Notes under the pieces: model-generated
What the model was told of the DNA's origin: nothing
What the model saw: the letters and a program-made list of their open reading frames with translations, nothing else
Databases searched by the model: none
Program-made: the position numbers and the translations under genes
Shown here: piece after piece, positions 20,606 through 27,890 of the stretch
How positions within the stretch are numbered: the stretch's first letter is position 1
How the letters are laid out: each line of letters begins with the position of its first letter
Source: Rhizobium sp. P38BS-XIX
GTDB taxonomy: Bacteria; Pseudomonadota; Alphaproteobacteria; Rhizobiales; Rhizobiaceae
NCBI RefSeq assembly: GCF_012641435.1
Contig: NZ_JABAIJ010000001.1
Span: 124,001-188,000 of the forward strand
Reading direction: 5' to 3'
DNA length: 64,000 nucleotides

Positions 20606-21613
20606 ATGTCCAATCCCGTCTGCGTCGAAGTCACCCGTGGCAATCTGGTCGAAAGCAGCCACAGCGGTTCCGTCGTTGTGGTCGATGGCGATGGCAAGGT
20701 GGTCTTCTCTCTGGGCGATATCGAAAGTGGCGTCTTTCCGCGTTCGGCCTGCAAGGCGATGCAGGCCCTGCCGCTGGTCGAAAGCGGGGCGGCGGATGCC
20801 TATGGCTTCGGCGACAAGGAATTGGCGCTCGCCTGTTCCTCTCACAATGGCGAGGATGAACATGTCGCCCTGGCTGCTTCGATGCTTCAGCGTGCCGGTC
20901 GCGATGTCGGGGCGCTCGAATGCGGCGCGCATTGGTCCTTCGATACCAAGACCGTCATCCATCAAGCCCGCACGATCGATAAGCCGACCGCGTTGCATAA
21001 TAATTGCTCGGGCAAGCATGCCGGCTTCGTCTGCGCCTGCTGCCATCAGGACATCGATCCGAAGGGTTACGTCGGTTACGATCATCCGCTGCAGCAGCAG
21101 ATCCGCGATGCGATGCAGAGCCTGACTGGCGCAGTTCTCGCCCATGACAATTGCGGCACCGACGGCTGCTCAATTCCGACCTATGCGGTGCCGCTCAAGG
21201 GGCTGGCGCATGGCTTTGCCAAAATGGCGACGGGTGTCGGCCTGGAGCCGTTGCGCGCCAAGGCGTCGCGCCGCCTGTTCGAAGCCTGCATGGCCGAACC
21301 CTTCTATGTTGCCGGGACAGATCGTGCCTGCACCAAGCTCATGCAGATCGCGCCGGGCCGCATCTTCGTCAAGACGGGTGCCGAGGGCGTCTTTTGCGCC
21401 GCGATCCCGGAGCAGGGGATTGCCGTCGCACTCAAATGCGATGACGGCACCGGCCGTGCGGCGGAGGTGATGGTGGCGGCGGCGCTTGCCCGCTTTTTCG
21501 AGAAGGATAGCGCGGTTCATGCCGGCCTGATGGCGATGGCCAGCCGCTCCTTCAAGAATTGGAACGGCATTCATGTCGGCGATATCAGGCCGGCTTCGGC
21601 CCTGATGGCATAA
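20606..21613 (+). CDS. Class-3 (Rhizobium etli-type) L-asparaginase
   Basis: A 335-residue Asparaginase_II family protein, unrelated to the E. coli enzymes, hydrolysing asparagine to aspartate and ammonia. Residues matching the known R. etli enzyme site are present: S47 and K50 (RSACK), the serines of CSSHNG (78-79) and K256 (KTGAEG). The zinc ligands C134 and K137 (NNCSGKH) and C188 (GTDGCS) are also kept. R. etli has a constitutive and an inducible paralogue; with no ansP or ansB next to it, this may be the constitutive type. It lies tail to tail with the DUF2127 gene, 13 bases apart. Confidence 0.9.
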   Translation: MSNPVCVEVTRGNLVESSHSGSVVVVDGDGKVVFSLGDIESGVFPRSACKAMQALPLVESGAADAYGFGDKELALACSSHNGEDEHVALAASMLQRAGRDVGALECGAHWSFDTKTVIHQARTIDKPTALHNNCSGKHAGFVCACCHQDIDPKGYVGYDHPLQQQIRDAMQSLTGAVLAHDNCGTDGCSIPTYAVPLKGLAHGFAKMATGVGLEPLRAKASRRLFEACMAEPFYVAGTDRACTKLMQIAPGRIFVKTGAEGVFCAAIPEQGIAVALKCDDGTGRAAEVMVAAALARFFEKDSAVHAGLMAMASRSFKNWNGIHVGDIRPASALMA

Positions 21614-21626
21614 GCCGCCTCTGTCT

Positions 21627-22115
21627 TCAGCCTCGAGCCTGTCCTGCCGGCAGATGGTGCCGTACGATCCGGTATTCCTTCCAGATCAGCACCATGACGA
21701 TGAGGTCGAAGACGGTGAGGACGATAAGCCCGATACCATGCGTATCGGTGAAGCGGTAAAGCTGGTAGGCGATGAAAAGCCCCAGTGCGATCAGCGATGC
21801 CGGATAGGCCCACATTTTGCCTCTGAGCAGGCCGATCACCAACAGCACCTTCACCAGCCCATGGCTGAGCAGGTAATAGGCGTAAAAATTCTTGGTGCCG
21901 ACGGAGAAATCCTGCGCCCATGTCAGCAGATGCGTTGCAACGAAGTCATGGGGATCGTTCAGCAACTCCGGCTGCGTGATCCTGTTTGCCAGACGCAGAA
22001 TGGACTCGGTGCTGACGAGCGCCAGCACGATGCCGCCGACGCACTCGATCAGCGCATGCGCCCCTTTTAAGAGGACGCTGATTTCGAAGAGCTGGTGAAT
22101 GCGGTGTTCGTTCAT
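21627..22115 (-). CDS. DUF2127 family membrane protein
   Basis: A 162-residue inner-membrane protein starting MNEHRIHQLFEISVLLKGAH, with four hydrophobic segments and the conserved pattern FEISVLLKGAHALIE near the N-terminus that marks DUF2127. ATG at 22115 is preferred over upstream codons that add a charged non-conserved stretch. The function of the family is unknown. It is convergent with the asparaginase gene and has no obvious operon partner. Confidence 0.8.
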   Translation of the reverse strand: MNEHRIHQLFEISVLLKGAHALIECVGGIVLALVSTESILRLANRITQPELLNDPHDFVATHLLTWAQDFSVGTKNFYAYYLLSHGLVKVLLVIGLLRGKMWAYPASLIALGLFIAYQLYRFTDTHGIGLIVLTVFDLIVMVLIWKEYRIVRHHLPAGQARG

Positions 22116-22252
22116 GGACGCTCGCAACCTCTGATCAGGAATGAGGTAGGTTCGATCGGCTGTGACGGCAAGGCGAGCCGCCATCCGGATGGCATAGGAT
22201 CAATCTTCGACGGCATCGTGATGATGACGACGAAATGCAGAGCGTATGGCTT

Positions 22253-22356
22253 TAGAGCAATTCCAAGAAAAGTGCGCAGCGGTTTTTCGTCCGGAATTGC
22301 GCGAAAACTAAGAGATAGAGCGGTTCGAGGATTCCGTGAAAAGCTGAACCGCTCTA
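22253..22356. repeat. Dispersed palindromic intergenic element, copy 1
   Basis: The element begins TAGAGC and ends GCTCTA. It contains a perfect 10-base stem AGAGCGGTTC (22317-22326) / GAACCGCTCT (22346-22355). A close copy lies at 51787-51889 and a degenerate one at 61151-61246. It separates the DUF2127 and DeoR genes. Confidence 0.85.
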
Positions 22357-22369
22357 GGTGAGGCCTTTG

Positions 22370-23125
22370 TCACGCCAGGAAGATCTGGATTTCCTTATCC
22401 CGATAGGGCGCGAGGCTCGCATCCGGAACTTCCGCCGGCATGATCAGCCCGGAAACACTCTGGAGCGGCAGGATTTGGCATGGCGAGGCAGCGTCGAGCT
22501 TTTCGCTCGTCGCCAGCACATAGGTTTCCGCCGAACATTGCGCGATATGCCGCTTGATGGCCGCTTCCTCGAAATCGCCGGTCGAAAAGCCGCGGGCAGG
22601 ATGGATGGCGGTTGCGCCGAGGAAGAAGATATCGGCCCTGATGGATGCGATGGCGGCCATGGTGATGGCGCCCGTCGCGACCATGGAATGCTTGTAGAGC
22701 TTGCCGCCGATCAGGATTACCTCAGCCAGCGGATGATGCTCCAGTTCGCCCGCGATCGTCGGGCTATGGGTGACGATGGTGACGGCGAGGTCCCGAGGCA
22801 GCTGACGCGCAATCTCGGCATTGGTGGTGCCGCCGTCGAGGAATACGGTCTGCCCCGGCTGGATCATGCTGGCCGCATAGGCCCCGAGCCGCCGCTTCGC
22901 ATCCGATGAGACCGCCTGACGCGCAGTAAAATCCGGCAGCGCCGGCGAAAGCGGCAAAGCGCCGCCATGCACCCGCTTCAGCAATTTTTCCGCCGCCATT
23001 TCCCGCAGATCCCTGCGGATCGTGTCTTCGGACAGACCGAGATCGTCGGCCAGAGATTTGGCGACGATCTGGCCGTCTCGGCGCAATCTGTCGAGAAGGA
23101 GGGCTTTGCGTTGGCTGGTCAACAT
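22370..23125 (-). CDS. DeoR-family transcriptional regulator
   Basis: A 251-residue DeoR-type repressor. The N-terminal helix-turn-helix (IVAKSLADDLGLSEDTIRRDLREMAAEKLLKRVHGGALP, residues 20-58) carries the family signature. A sugar-phosphate-isomerase-like effector domain follows, with FLDGGTTNAEIARQL and GATAIHPARGFSTGDFEEAAIKR. The frame opens earlier, but the protein starts at MLTSQRK (23125). It is divergent from the small DUF4406 gene and shares with it an operator-rich gap; phosphorylated sugars or nucleosides are the usual ligands of this family. Confidence 0.88.
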   Translation of the reverse strand: MLTSQRKALLLDRLRRDGQIVAKSLADDLGLSEDTIRRDLREMAAEKLLKRVHGGALPLSPALPDFTARQAVSSDAKRRLGAYAASMIQPGQTVFLDGGTTNAEIARQLPRDLAVTIVTHSPTIAGELEHHPLAEVILIGGKLYKHSMVATGAITMAAIASIRADIFFLGATAIHPARGFSTGDFEEAAIKRHIAQCSAETYVLATSEKLDAASPCQILPLQSVSGLIMPAEVPDASLAPYRDKEIQIFLA

Positions 23126-23149
23126 GATGGTCTCTGCACGATATTTCAC

Positions 23150-23216
23150 GAATAATCCCGAATTTACCAGATTAGATTCGACATTCAAGAAAATATGCGC
23201 ATATTCGTGCAAATTC
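23150..23216. promoter_or_regulatory. Candidate DeoR operator array
   Basis: The gap between the two divergent genes holds GAAT twice at a 10-base period (23150-23153, 23160-23163), ATTC at 23176 and 23183, and ATTC twice at a 10-base period (23203-23206, 23213-23216). A perfect 14-base palindrome lies at 23192-23205. Helically phased short repeats are typical of DeoR-family operators. Confidence 0.5.
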
Positions 23217-23252
23217 CTGCAGGAAGCGGGTGTATAAAAATGGAGACATGAC

Positions 23253-23609
23253 ATGTTGATCCTGATTGCCGGCCCTTATCGCTCCGGTACTGGCGACGAT
23301 CCAAAGAAGATGGCTGAAAACCTCAAGCGCCTCGAAGAGCCGTCCTATGCGCTCTTCAAGGCCGGGCATCTGCCGATGATCGGCGAATGGGTCGCGTTGC
23401 CGGTCTGGCACGCCGCCGGCGGCAAGAGCATCGGCGACGATCTCTACGAGGAGATTTTTCATCCGACAGCGGGCCGTCTGCTGCAGCTTTGCGAGGGCGT
23501 GTTGAGGTTGCCGGGCGATTCCAAGGGGGCGGATAATGACGTCCGCATCGCCCGCGAGCGCGGCATTCCCGTCTGGCACAGGCTGGAAGACGTGCCCGGC
23601 TGCGCCTGA
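23253..23609 (+). CDS. DUF4406 protein (deoxyribosyltransferase-like fold)
   Basis: A 118-residue protein beginning MLILIAGPYRSG, a pattern shared with DUF4406 and the nucleoside 2-deoxyribosyltransferase superfamily, where the N-terminal loop contacts the nucleoside. The middle contains HLPMIGEWVALP and a later acidic segment GDSKGADNDVRIARERG, consistent with that fold. It is paired head to head with a DeoR regulator, so regulated nucleoside or sugar-nucleotide metabolism is plausible. Actual catalysis is not established for the family. Confidence 0.7.
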   Translation: MLILIAGPYRSGTGDDPKKMAENLKRLEEPSYALFKAGHLPMIGEWVALPVWHAAGGKSIGDDLYEEIFHPTAGRLLQLCEGVLRLPGDSKGADNDVRIARERGIPVWHRLEDVPGCA

Positions 23610-23760
23610 CCTCTATCGCCCATCTCCGTCAAGTCAGCCGATGGAGATGGGCATCGCTTCCGAATCATCAAAACCTTTTGTAGCGCCCATTCGCGCCAGC
23701 CACTTCCGTATTGGCCGGGTTGCCTTTAGCTTCCCGTGGAATCCAATCGAGGAATGAAAC

Positions 23761-24390
23761 ATGCTGACATTCTATTTTGCGCCTGGAACCTGTGCGCTCG
23801 CCAGTCTCATCGCCCTGGAAGAAGCCGGTCTGGCTTATGAGCCTCATCGTCTCGTTTTCGCCAACAACGACCAGCGCCAGCCGGACTATTTGGCTATCAA
23901 TCCCAAAGGGCGCGTTCCCGCACTGGTAACCGATAAGGGCGTGATTACCGAGAATATCGCGATCCAGGCCTATATCGCCCAGATCGTACCGGCCGCGAAA
24001 CTTGCGCCGCTCGACGATCCCTTTGAGTTTGCCCAGATGCAATCGTTCAACAGCTACCTGTCATCGACCGTTCATATCAATCATTCGCACAAGGCGCGCG
24101 GCGCGCGATGGACCGACGATGCGGCGGCCATCGAGTCGATGAAAGCAAAGGTGCCGCAGACCATGGCCGAGAGCTTCGCGCTTCTCGAAGACAAGATGTT
24201 CAAGGGGCCTTGGGTGATGGGTGACCAGTACACTGTCGCCGACGGCTATCTTTTCACCATGGCCCGGTGGCTGTCGGTAGACAACGTCGATATCAACAGA
24301 TTCCCCAAGGTGAGCGCTCACTACGCGCGCATGCTCGAGCGTCCCGCAGTCAAGAAGGCACTTGAAGTCGAGCAAGGTAATCCCGGTTGA
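23761..24390 (+). CDS. Glutathione S-transferase (beta-class-like)
   Basis: A 209-residue GST with the bacterial beta-class N-terminus FYFAPGTCALAS (the cysteine that binds glutathione in this class is C11). The usual NPKGRVPAL and ENIAIQAYIA follow, and the helical C-terminal domain has WVMGDQYTVADGYLF. It probably conjugates or reduces electrophiles with glutathione in the cytoplasm. It is one of three GST genes in this window and is followed closely by an uncharacterised gene. Confidence 0.9.
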   Translation: MLTFYFAPGTCALASLIALEEAGLAYEPHRLVFANNDQRQPDYLAINPKGRVPALVTDKGVITENIAIQAYIAQIVPAAKLAPLDDPFEFAQMQSFNSYLSSTVHINHSHKARGARWTDDAAAIESMKAKVPQTMAESFALLEDKMFKGPWVMGDQYTVADGYLFTMARWLSVDNVDINRFPKVSAHYARMLERPAVKKALEVEQGNPG

Positions 24391-24421
24391 TGGAGAGTGG
24401 CGAGATCTGGTTTGGCAGGCC

Positions 24422-24877
24422 ATGAGTGATAAAACATATCCGGCAAACATGGACTGCATGTGGCTGGCAACTGATCAAAATGGTCAGTTGGCGGCCTTCC
24501 TTACGGCAGGCTTCGGTCCGATTCCGATGGACGCCCTGATGCAGGTGAATTCTGAGTCCGGACGCGTCGAGCGGTTGGTTCAGGATATGGTGGCAACGGG
24601 CGAGGCGCATTTGTTGGTGACGGTTCCTCGCCCGGATGACTTCACTGATCTTGCTCGACGCGGCTTCTTCGTCTTCGATTGGACCGACATTCACAGGACT
24701 GCCCGCCAGAAAGTTGACGGATATGAGGTTGTCGCGGTGCCGAATGAGCCAAAAAAGCTGGGAGCGCTCCCGCACGAATTAGCGCTGCTGGTGCAGCCTG
24801 TGAAGTTTGCAGGAATTACGTTTTCGACCAGTTCGCGACTGGATGTGCGCGAGTATTTCAATAGTGTTGAAGCGTAA
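24422..24877 (+). CDS. Hypothetical protein, unrecognised
   Basis: A 151-residue soluble protein with no motif recognised. It is mixed alpha/beta in look, with MWLATDQNGQLAAFLTAGFGPIP near the start and no signal peptide or membrane segment. Two starts are possible: ATG 24422, 31 bases after the GST stop, or TTG 24362, which would overlap the GST gene; neither has a convincing ribosome site. The follow-on position suggests cotranscription with the GST. Base composition is a little more AT-rich than in the flanking metabolic genes. Function unknown. Confidence 0.6.
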   Translation: MSDKTYPANMDCMWLATDQNGQLAAFLTAGFGPIPMDALMQVNSESGRVERLVQDMVATGEAHLLVTVPRPDDFTDLARRGFFVFDWTDIHRTARQKVDGYEVVAVPNEPKKLGALPHELALLVQPVKFAGITFSTSSRLDVREYFNSVEA

Positions 24878-24894
24878 TCGGCGGACGCCATACG

Positions 24895-25257
24895 TCATGC
24901 TTCGTTAAAAGCCGCCCGCAGCTTCTTCGGCGCGCGGTATTGCCAAGCCTCGATCAGACGTTGCTGCAGCTCTTCGTCGCCGATCGCAGCGATACGAAGG
25001 GGCAGGGACGGCCAGCCGACATAGTGGTCGGTCTGGAAATAGATATCCGGCGCCATTTCGATGAGCTGTTCTTTGCGATCGATTGGCAGCGAGAGCACGA
25101 TGGTCTCGTTGTTCTTGATCGTCACGAACGCTTTGCCGCCGACTTTGAGAGCGGGCAGGCCGTAATGCGTCCCGGCTTCGACGTCAGGCAATCCAGCAGC
25201 GGACGCAAGACGTTGAACCCGCTGAAAAATGGCATCGATATTGAGGTGTACTACCAT
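24895..25257 (-). CDS. MmcQ/YjbR-family protein
   Basis: A 120-residue protein of the MmcQ/YjbR family, with GTHYGLPALKVGGKAFV and the C-terminal HYVGWPSLPLRIAAIGDEELQQRLIEAWQY. Members adopt a CyaY-like fold with a proposed but weakly supported DNA-binding role. It converges on the upstream hypothetical gene and is divergent from a small secreted or membrane protein gene. Confidence 0.8.
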   Translation of the reverse strand: MVVHLNIDAIFQRVQRLASAAGLPDVEAGTHYGLPALKVGGKAFVTIKNNETIVLSLPIDRKEQLIEMAPDIYFQTDHYVGWPSLPLRIAAIGDEELQQRLIEAWQYRAPKKLRAAFNEA

Positions 25258-25336
25258 TCCTGCGCTCGGTTCGATTGTATATGCGAAAAAGAGAGTATAT
25301 CTCTATTTTCAGGAAACAACCTGGAACCTGTCGCCA

Positions 25337-25681
25337 ATGCGATTGAGCCGCGAAGCCCGCGTATCGCTTTCCAGCTTTATCATCGCCACGGCGCTGCTAG
25401 CGACTATAGCAGGTCATTTCCAATATCATGAAAATTGGAGCGCCGCTTTCGGTACGATCATCGCGGGCGATACGGAAGATGTTGTCCTTCGCAAGCTCGG
25501 GTCTCCGACGGCGCGCGAGAAACCCGACCACCTCTACCCCGGTTACGCCTTGGCCAATTGCGTCAGCCCGTGTGCCGAAAGGCTATGGTATGAGAACTCA
25601 GTCCTAGGCCTCGAGGCGTGGTCCGTGTCTCTCTCGGACGATCGGCGCGTTCTCAGTACCTATCATTGGGTTTCGCCCTGA
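25337..25681 (+). CDS. Small exported or membrane-anchored hypothetical protein
   Basis: A 114-residue protein with a charged N-terminus and one hydrophobic segment (SLSSFIIATALLATIAGHF, about residues 10-28), an uncleaved anchor or signal peptide. The mature part contains IIAGDTEDVVLRKLGSPTAREK, similar to the turn-helix of SmpA/OmlA (BamE-like) domains, but that resemblance is local. Two cysteines (NCVSPCAE) could form a disulfide in the periplasm. ATG 25337 is chosen to put the hydrophobic segment at the N-terminus. Confidence 0.6.
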   Translation: MRLSREARVSLSSFIIATALLATIAGHFQYHENWSAAFGTIIAGDTEDVVLRKLGSPTAREKPDHLYPGYALANCVSPCAERLWYENSVLGLEAWSVSLSDDRRVLSTYHWVSP

Positions 25682-25685
25682 GAGA

Positions 25686-25871
25686 TCAGGCGCATTGTTT
25701 CAAATGTGCCTGCTGGCTCTCAATCTGCCGCCCAAGGTTTTCCGGCATCAGCGGCAAGTCGGCGAGTTCTTCCAAGGACATGGTTGCGAGCAAGGGATGT
25801 TGCAGCGGATCATTGTCCGGCTCGCGAGCCTCATCTAGAAGGTGACTGAAGAAAAGCTTCACGATCGACAT
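25686..25871 (-). CDS. Small conserved-looking hypothetical protein (61 aa)
   Basis: A 61-residue acidic protein, MSIVKLFFSHLLDEAREPD at its start, with LEELADLPLMPENL near the middle. It has no known domain. The call rests on a perfect AGGAGG ribosome site seven bases before the ATG at 25871 and on its placement head to head with a LysR gene. It ends four bases from the convergent gene at 25681. It could be a target of that regulator. Confidence 0.55.
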   Translation of the reverse strand: MSIVKLFFSHLLDEAREPDNDPLQHPLLATMSLEELADLPLMPENLGRQIESQQAHLKQCA

Positions 25872-25979
25872 GGCATGCCTCCTCATTGGCGGCAGTTTCT
25901 CGTTTCACGCTGCTATAATCGCGCCTATCTTTCCGTCGTTCAATTGAGAATGCCGAGACACTCCTATAGATATTCTATA

Positions 25980-26876
25980 ATGAGAAACCTCAACAATGTT
26001 CATCTGAACGGCCTGCGCGCCGTCGAAGCGGTCGGTCGGCTGGGCTCGTTGCAGGCGGCGGCGGAAGAACTCGGCGTGACGGTCGGCGCGGTCAGCCAGC
26101 AGGTCATCAAGGCAGAGGCGCAGCTCGGGCGTCCGCTTTTTGAACGAACGCCGAGAGGTCTGGCGATCACGCAGGCGGGAATTGCGGTGCTCGCGAGACT
26201 TGGCGAAGGCTTTCAGGCGCTTTCGGCGGCAATCTCTCTGGCGCAATTCAAGGACGAGAACATTCTGACCATATCGGTGGCCCCGGTGTTTGCCGCTCGT
26301 TGGCTGGTATACCGGCTCGACCGCTTCGCCAGCCGCCACCCAGATATCCGTCTGCGCATCGATGCCACCACGCGCCTGATCAATCTGGCGACATCGGATG
26401 TCGATATCGGCATTCGGGTCGGTACGGGTCAATGGCCCGACGTCAAATCGGAGCTGTTGCTGGCGCAGGAGGTGTTTCCCGTCGTGACGCCACAGATCGC
26501 CGCATCGCTGAAAGAGCCCGCCGACCTGCTGAAAGTGCCTGCCGTCATCGACGGGCACGCGATGTTCGGCTGGGATGTGTGGTTGCGCAAGGCTGGGTTA
26601 TCGGGCCACGGCATGGAAGAGCGGCATATTTTCAACGATGCGTCGCTCTGCCTGGATGCGGCTATGGCAGGGCAGGGCGTAATGCTTGCCTGGCAGACGC
26701 TGGCGGCCTATGCGCTCGAGCAGAAATGCCTTGTCGATCCGTTCGGCATTCGCGCCAAAACCGGCTTTGGCCATTATTTCGTTGCAGCCGAGAGCGTGCG
26801 CGAACCGAAGAAGGTAACCGCTTTCAAGGCCTGGATCCGCGAGGAAATGGAAGAGAGCATGCGTCTCTTCCAATAA
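25980..26876 (+). CDS. LysR-family regulator, GcvA-like
   Basis: A 298-residue LysR protein. The helix-turn-helix is VGRLGSLQAAAEELGVTVGAVSQQVIKAEAQLGRPLFERTPRG (about 18-61), closest in pattern to GcvA-type regulators, with an effector domain from about 90. ATG 25980 gives the standard N-terminus (MRNLNNVHLNGLRAVEAVG), but no ribosome site precedes it: a TATAG-N5-CTATA palindrome (25965-25979) abuts the ATG directly. A leaderless transcript or the earlier ATG at 25950 are alternatives. It is divergent from the small gene at 25871. Confidence 0.85.
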   Translation: MRNLNNVHLNGLRAVEAVGRLGSLQAAAEELGVTVGAVSQQVIKAEAQLGRPLFERTPRGLAITQAGIAVLARLGEGFQALSAAISLAQFKDENILTISVAPVFAARWLVYRLDRFASRHPDIRLRIDATTRLINLATSDVDIGIRVGTGQWPDVKSELLLAQEVFPVVTPQIAASLKEPADLLKVPAVIDGHAMFGWDVWLRKAGLSGHGMEERHIFNDASLCLDAAMAGQGVMLAWQTLAAYALEQKCLVDPFGIRAKTGFGHYFVAAESVREPKKVTAFKAWIREEMEESMRLFQ

Positions 26877-26927
26877 ATCTCGTCGCACATGTCGCGTGCT
26901 GCTTTGCGCGAAGCAATTTGGCGCCTG

Positions 26928-27587
26928 TCAGATCGTCTCTTTGCCGCGTGTTGCCTGCATGGCCTTGTAGGCATCGCGCGCCTGGCAGCGTGCGAGCCAC
27001 GCCTTCATCTTCGGACGAGCGTCGAACAAATCCTGCTCGGTCTGGGCGTAGCGCATCACTTCCGCAAGATTGAGGTCGGCGGCGGTGAAGCGGTTGCCGA
27101 CGAGATAGTCCTGATCTTGCAGATGCTTTTCCAGCACGTCGAGCGGCCTCTTGAGCGAGCGGCAGGCAACCGCGATGCCGGCCTTGCCTTGCTCGCTATT
27201 TTCCCGGGCGTTGTCATAGATGCGAACGAGCGCGACGCTGTAGGGCTCGACTTCCGTTGCCGCCCACATGGTCCACATCGACATCTGCCCTTCTTCCTCC
27301 ACCGTCTTGCCGGCAAGAGGACCGACATATTTGCGCGCAAGATAGAGGTTGATGGCAAGCGACTCGTGCAAGACGAGGTCGCCATCCTTGATGCAGGGGA
27401 TCATGCCCATCGGATTGACCGCCAGAAACTCCGGCGACATCGTGTTGATCGGCGCATCGGCGGCAAGCGGGTTGGGCAGCCGGCCAGCCTGGATGACGGG
27501 CACGGAGTTGAACTCGATACCGAGCTCTCCGGCCATCCAATAATTGCGCGAAGCGCGCGAGCGATAAACGCCGTAGATCGTCAGCAT
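26928..27587 (-). CDS. Glutathione S-transferase family protein
   Basis: A 219-residue GST. The thioredoxin-like half shows [28 protein letters not shown] and [13 protein letters not shown]; the helical half has [17 protein letters not shown]. It is convergent with the LysR gene at 25980. It belongs to the broad group of stress or detoxification GSTs; substrate unknown. Confidence 0.88.
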   Translation of the reverse strand: MLTIYGVYRSRASRNYWMAGELGIEFNSVPVIQAGRLPNPLAADAPINTMSPEFLAVNPMGMIPCIKDGDLVLHESLAINLYLARKYVGPLAGKTVEEEGQMSMWTMWAATEVEPYSVALVRIYDNARENSEQGKAGIAVACRSLKRPLDVLEKHLQDQDYLVGNRFTAADLNLAEVMRYAQTEQDLFDARPKMKAWLARCQARDAYKAMQATRGKETI

Positions 27588-27890
27588 ATGCGTCTCCTAG
27601 ATTCGGTCAGGCGCGACCTTATGGGGCAGCTCGAACGCGTAAAAGCCCTTGCGGCTGATATCTGAGATGAAAGCTCGTGATGGATGGGCGCACGCACGGT
27701 GGTCCAAGCACGAAAATATCCGTCATCTGCCCCAATTCTTTGCAGATCATGCGGCCGACCCCCAGCCTTCGTTCGGAAATTAGCGTGAGCGCATGTTAGA
27801 GTTCCACCATGGTTTTTGTCGGAAGCGGTAGGAGGTTTCCGGCGAAACATTACAGCGCATTCGGTGACTGCGATCTCGGGAGGAGAGCAG
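27588..27890. other. 303-base divergent intergenic region
   Basis: It lies between the leftward GST gene and the rightward oxidoreductase gene. No gene, hairpin or repeat stands out. It must carry the promoter of the long catabolic block that starts at 27891; a GGGAGGAG ribosome site for that gene is at its right end. Confidence 0.4.
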
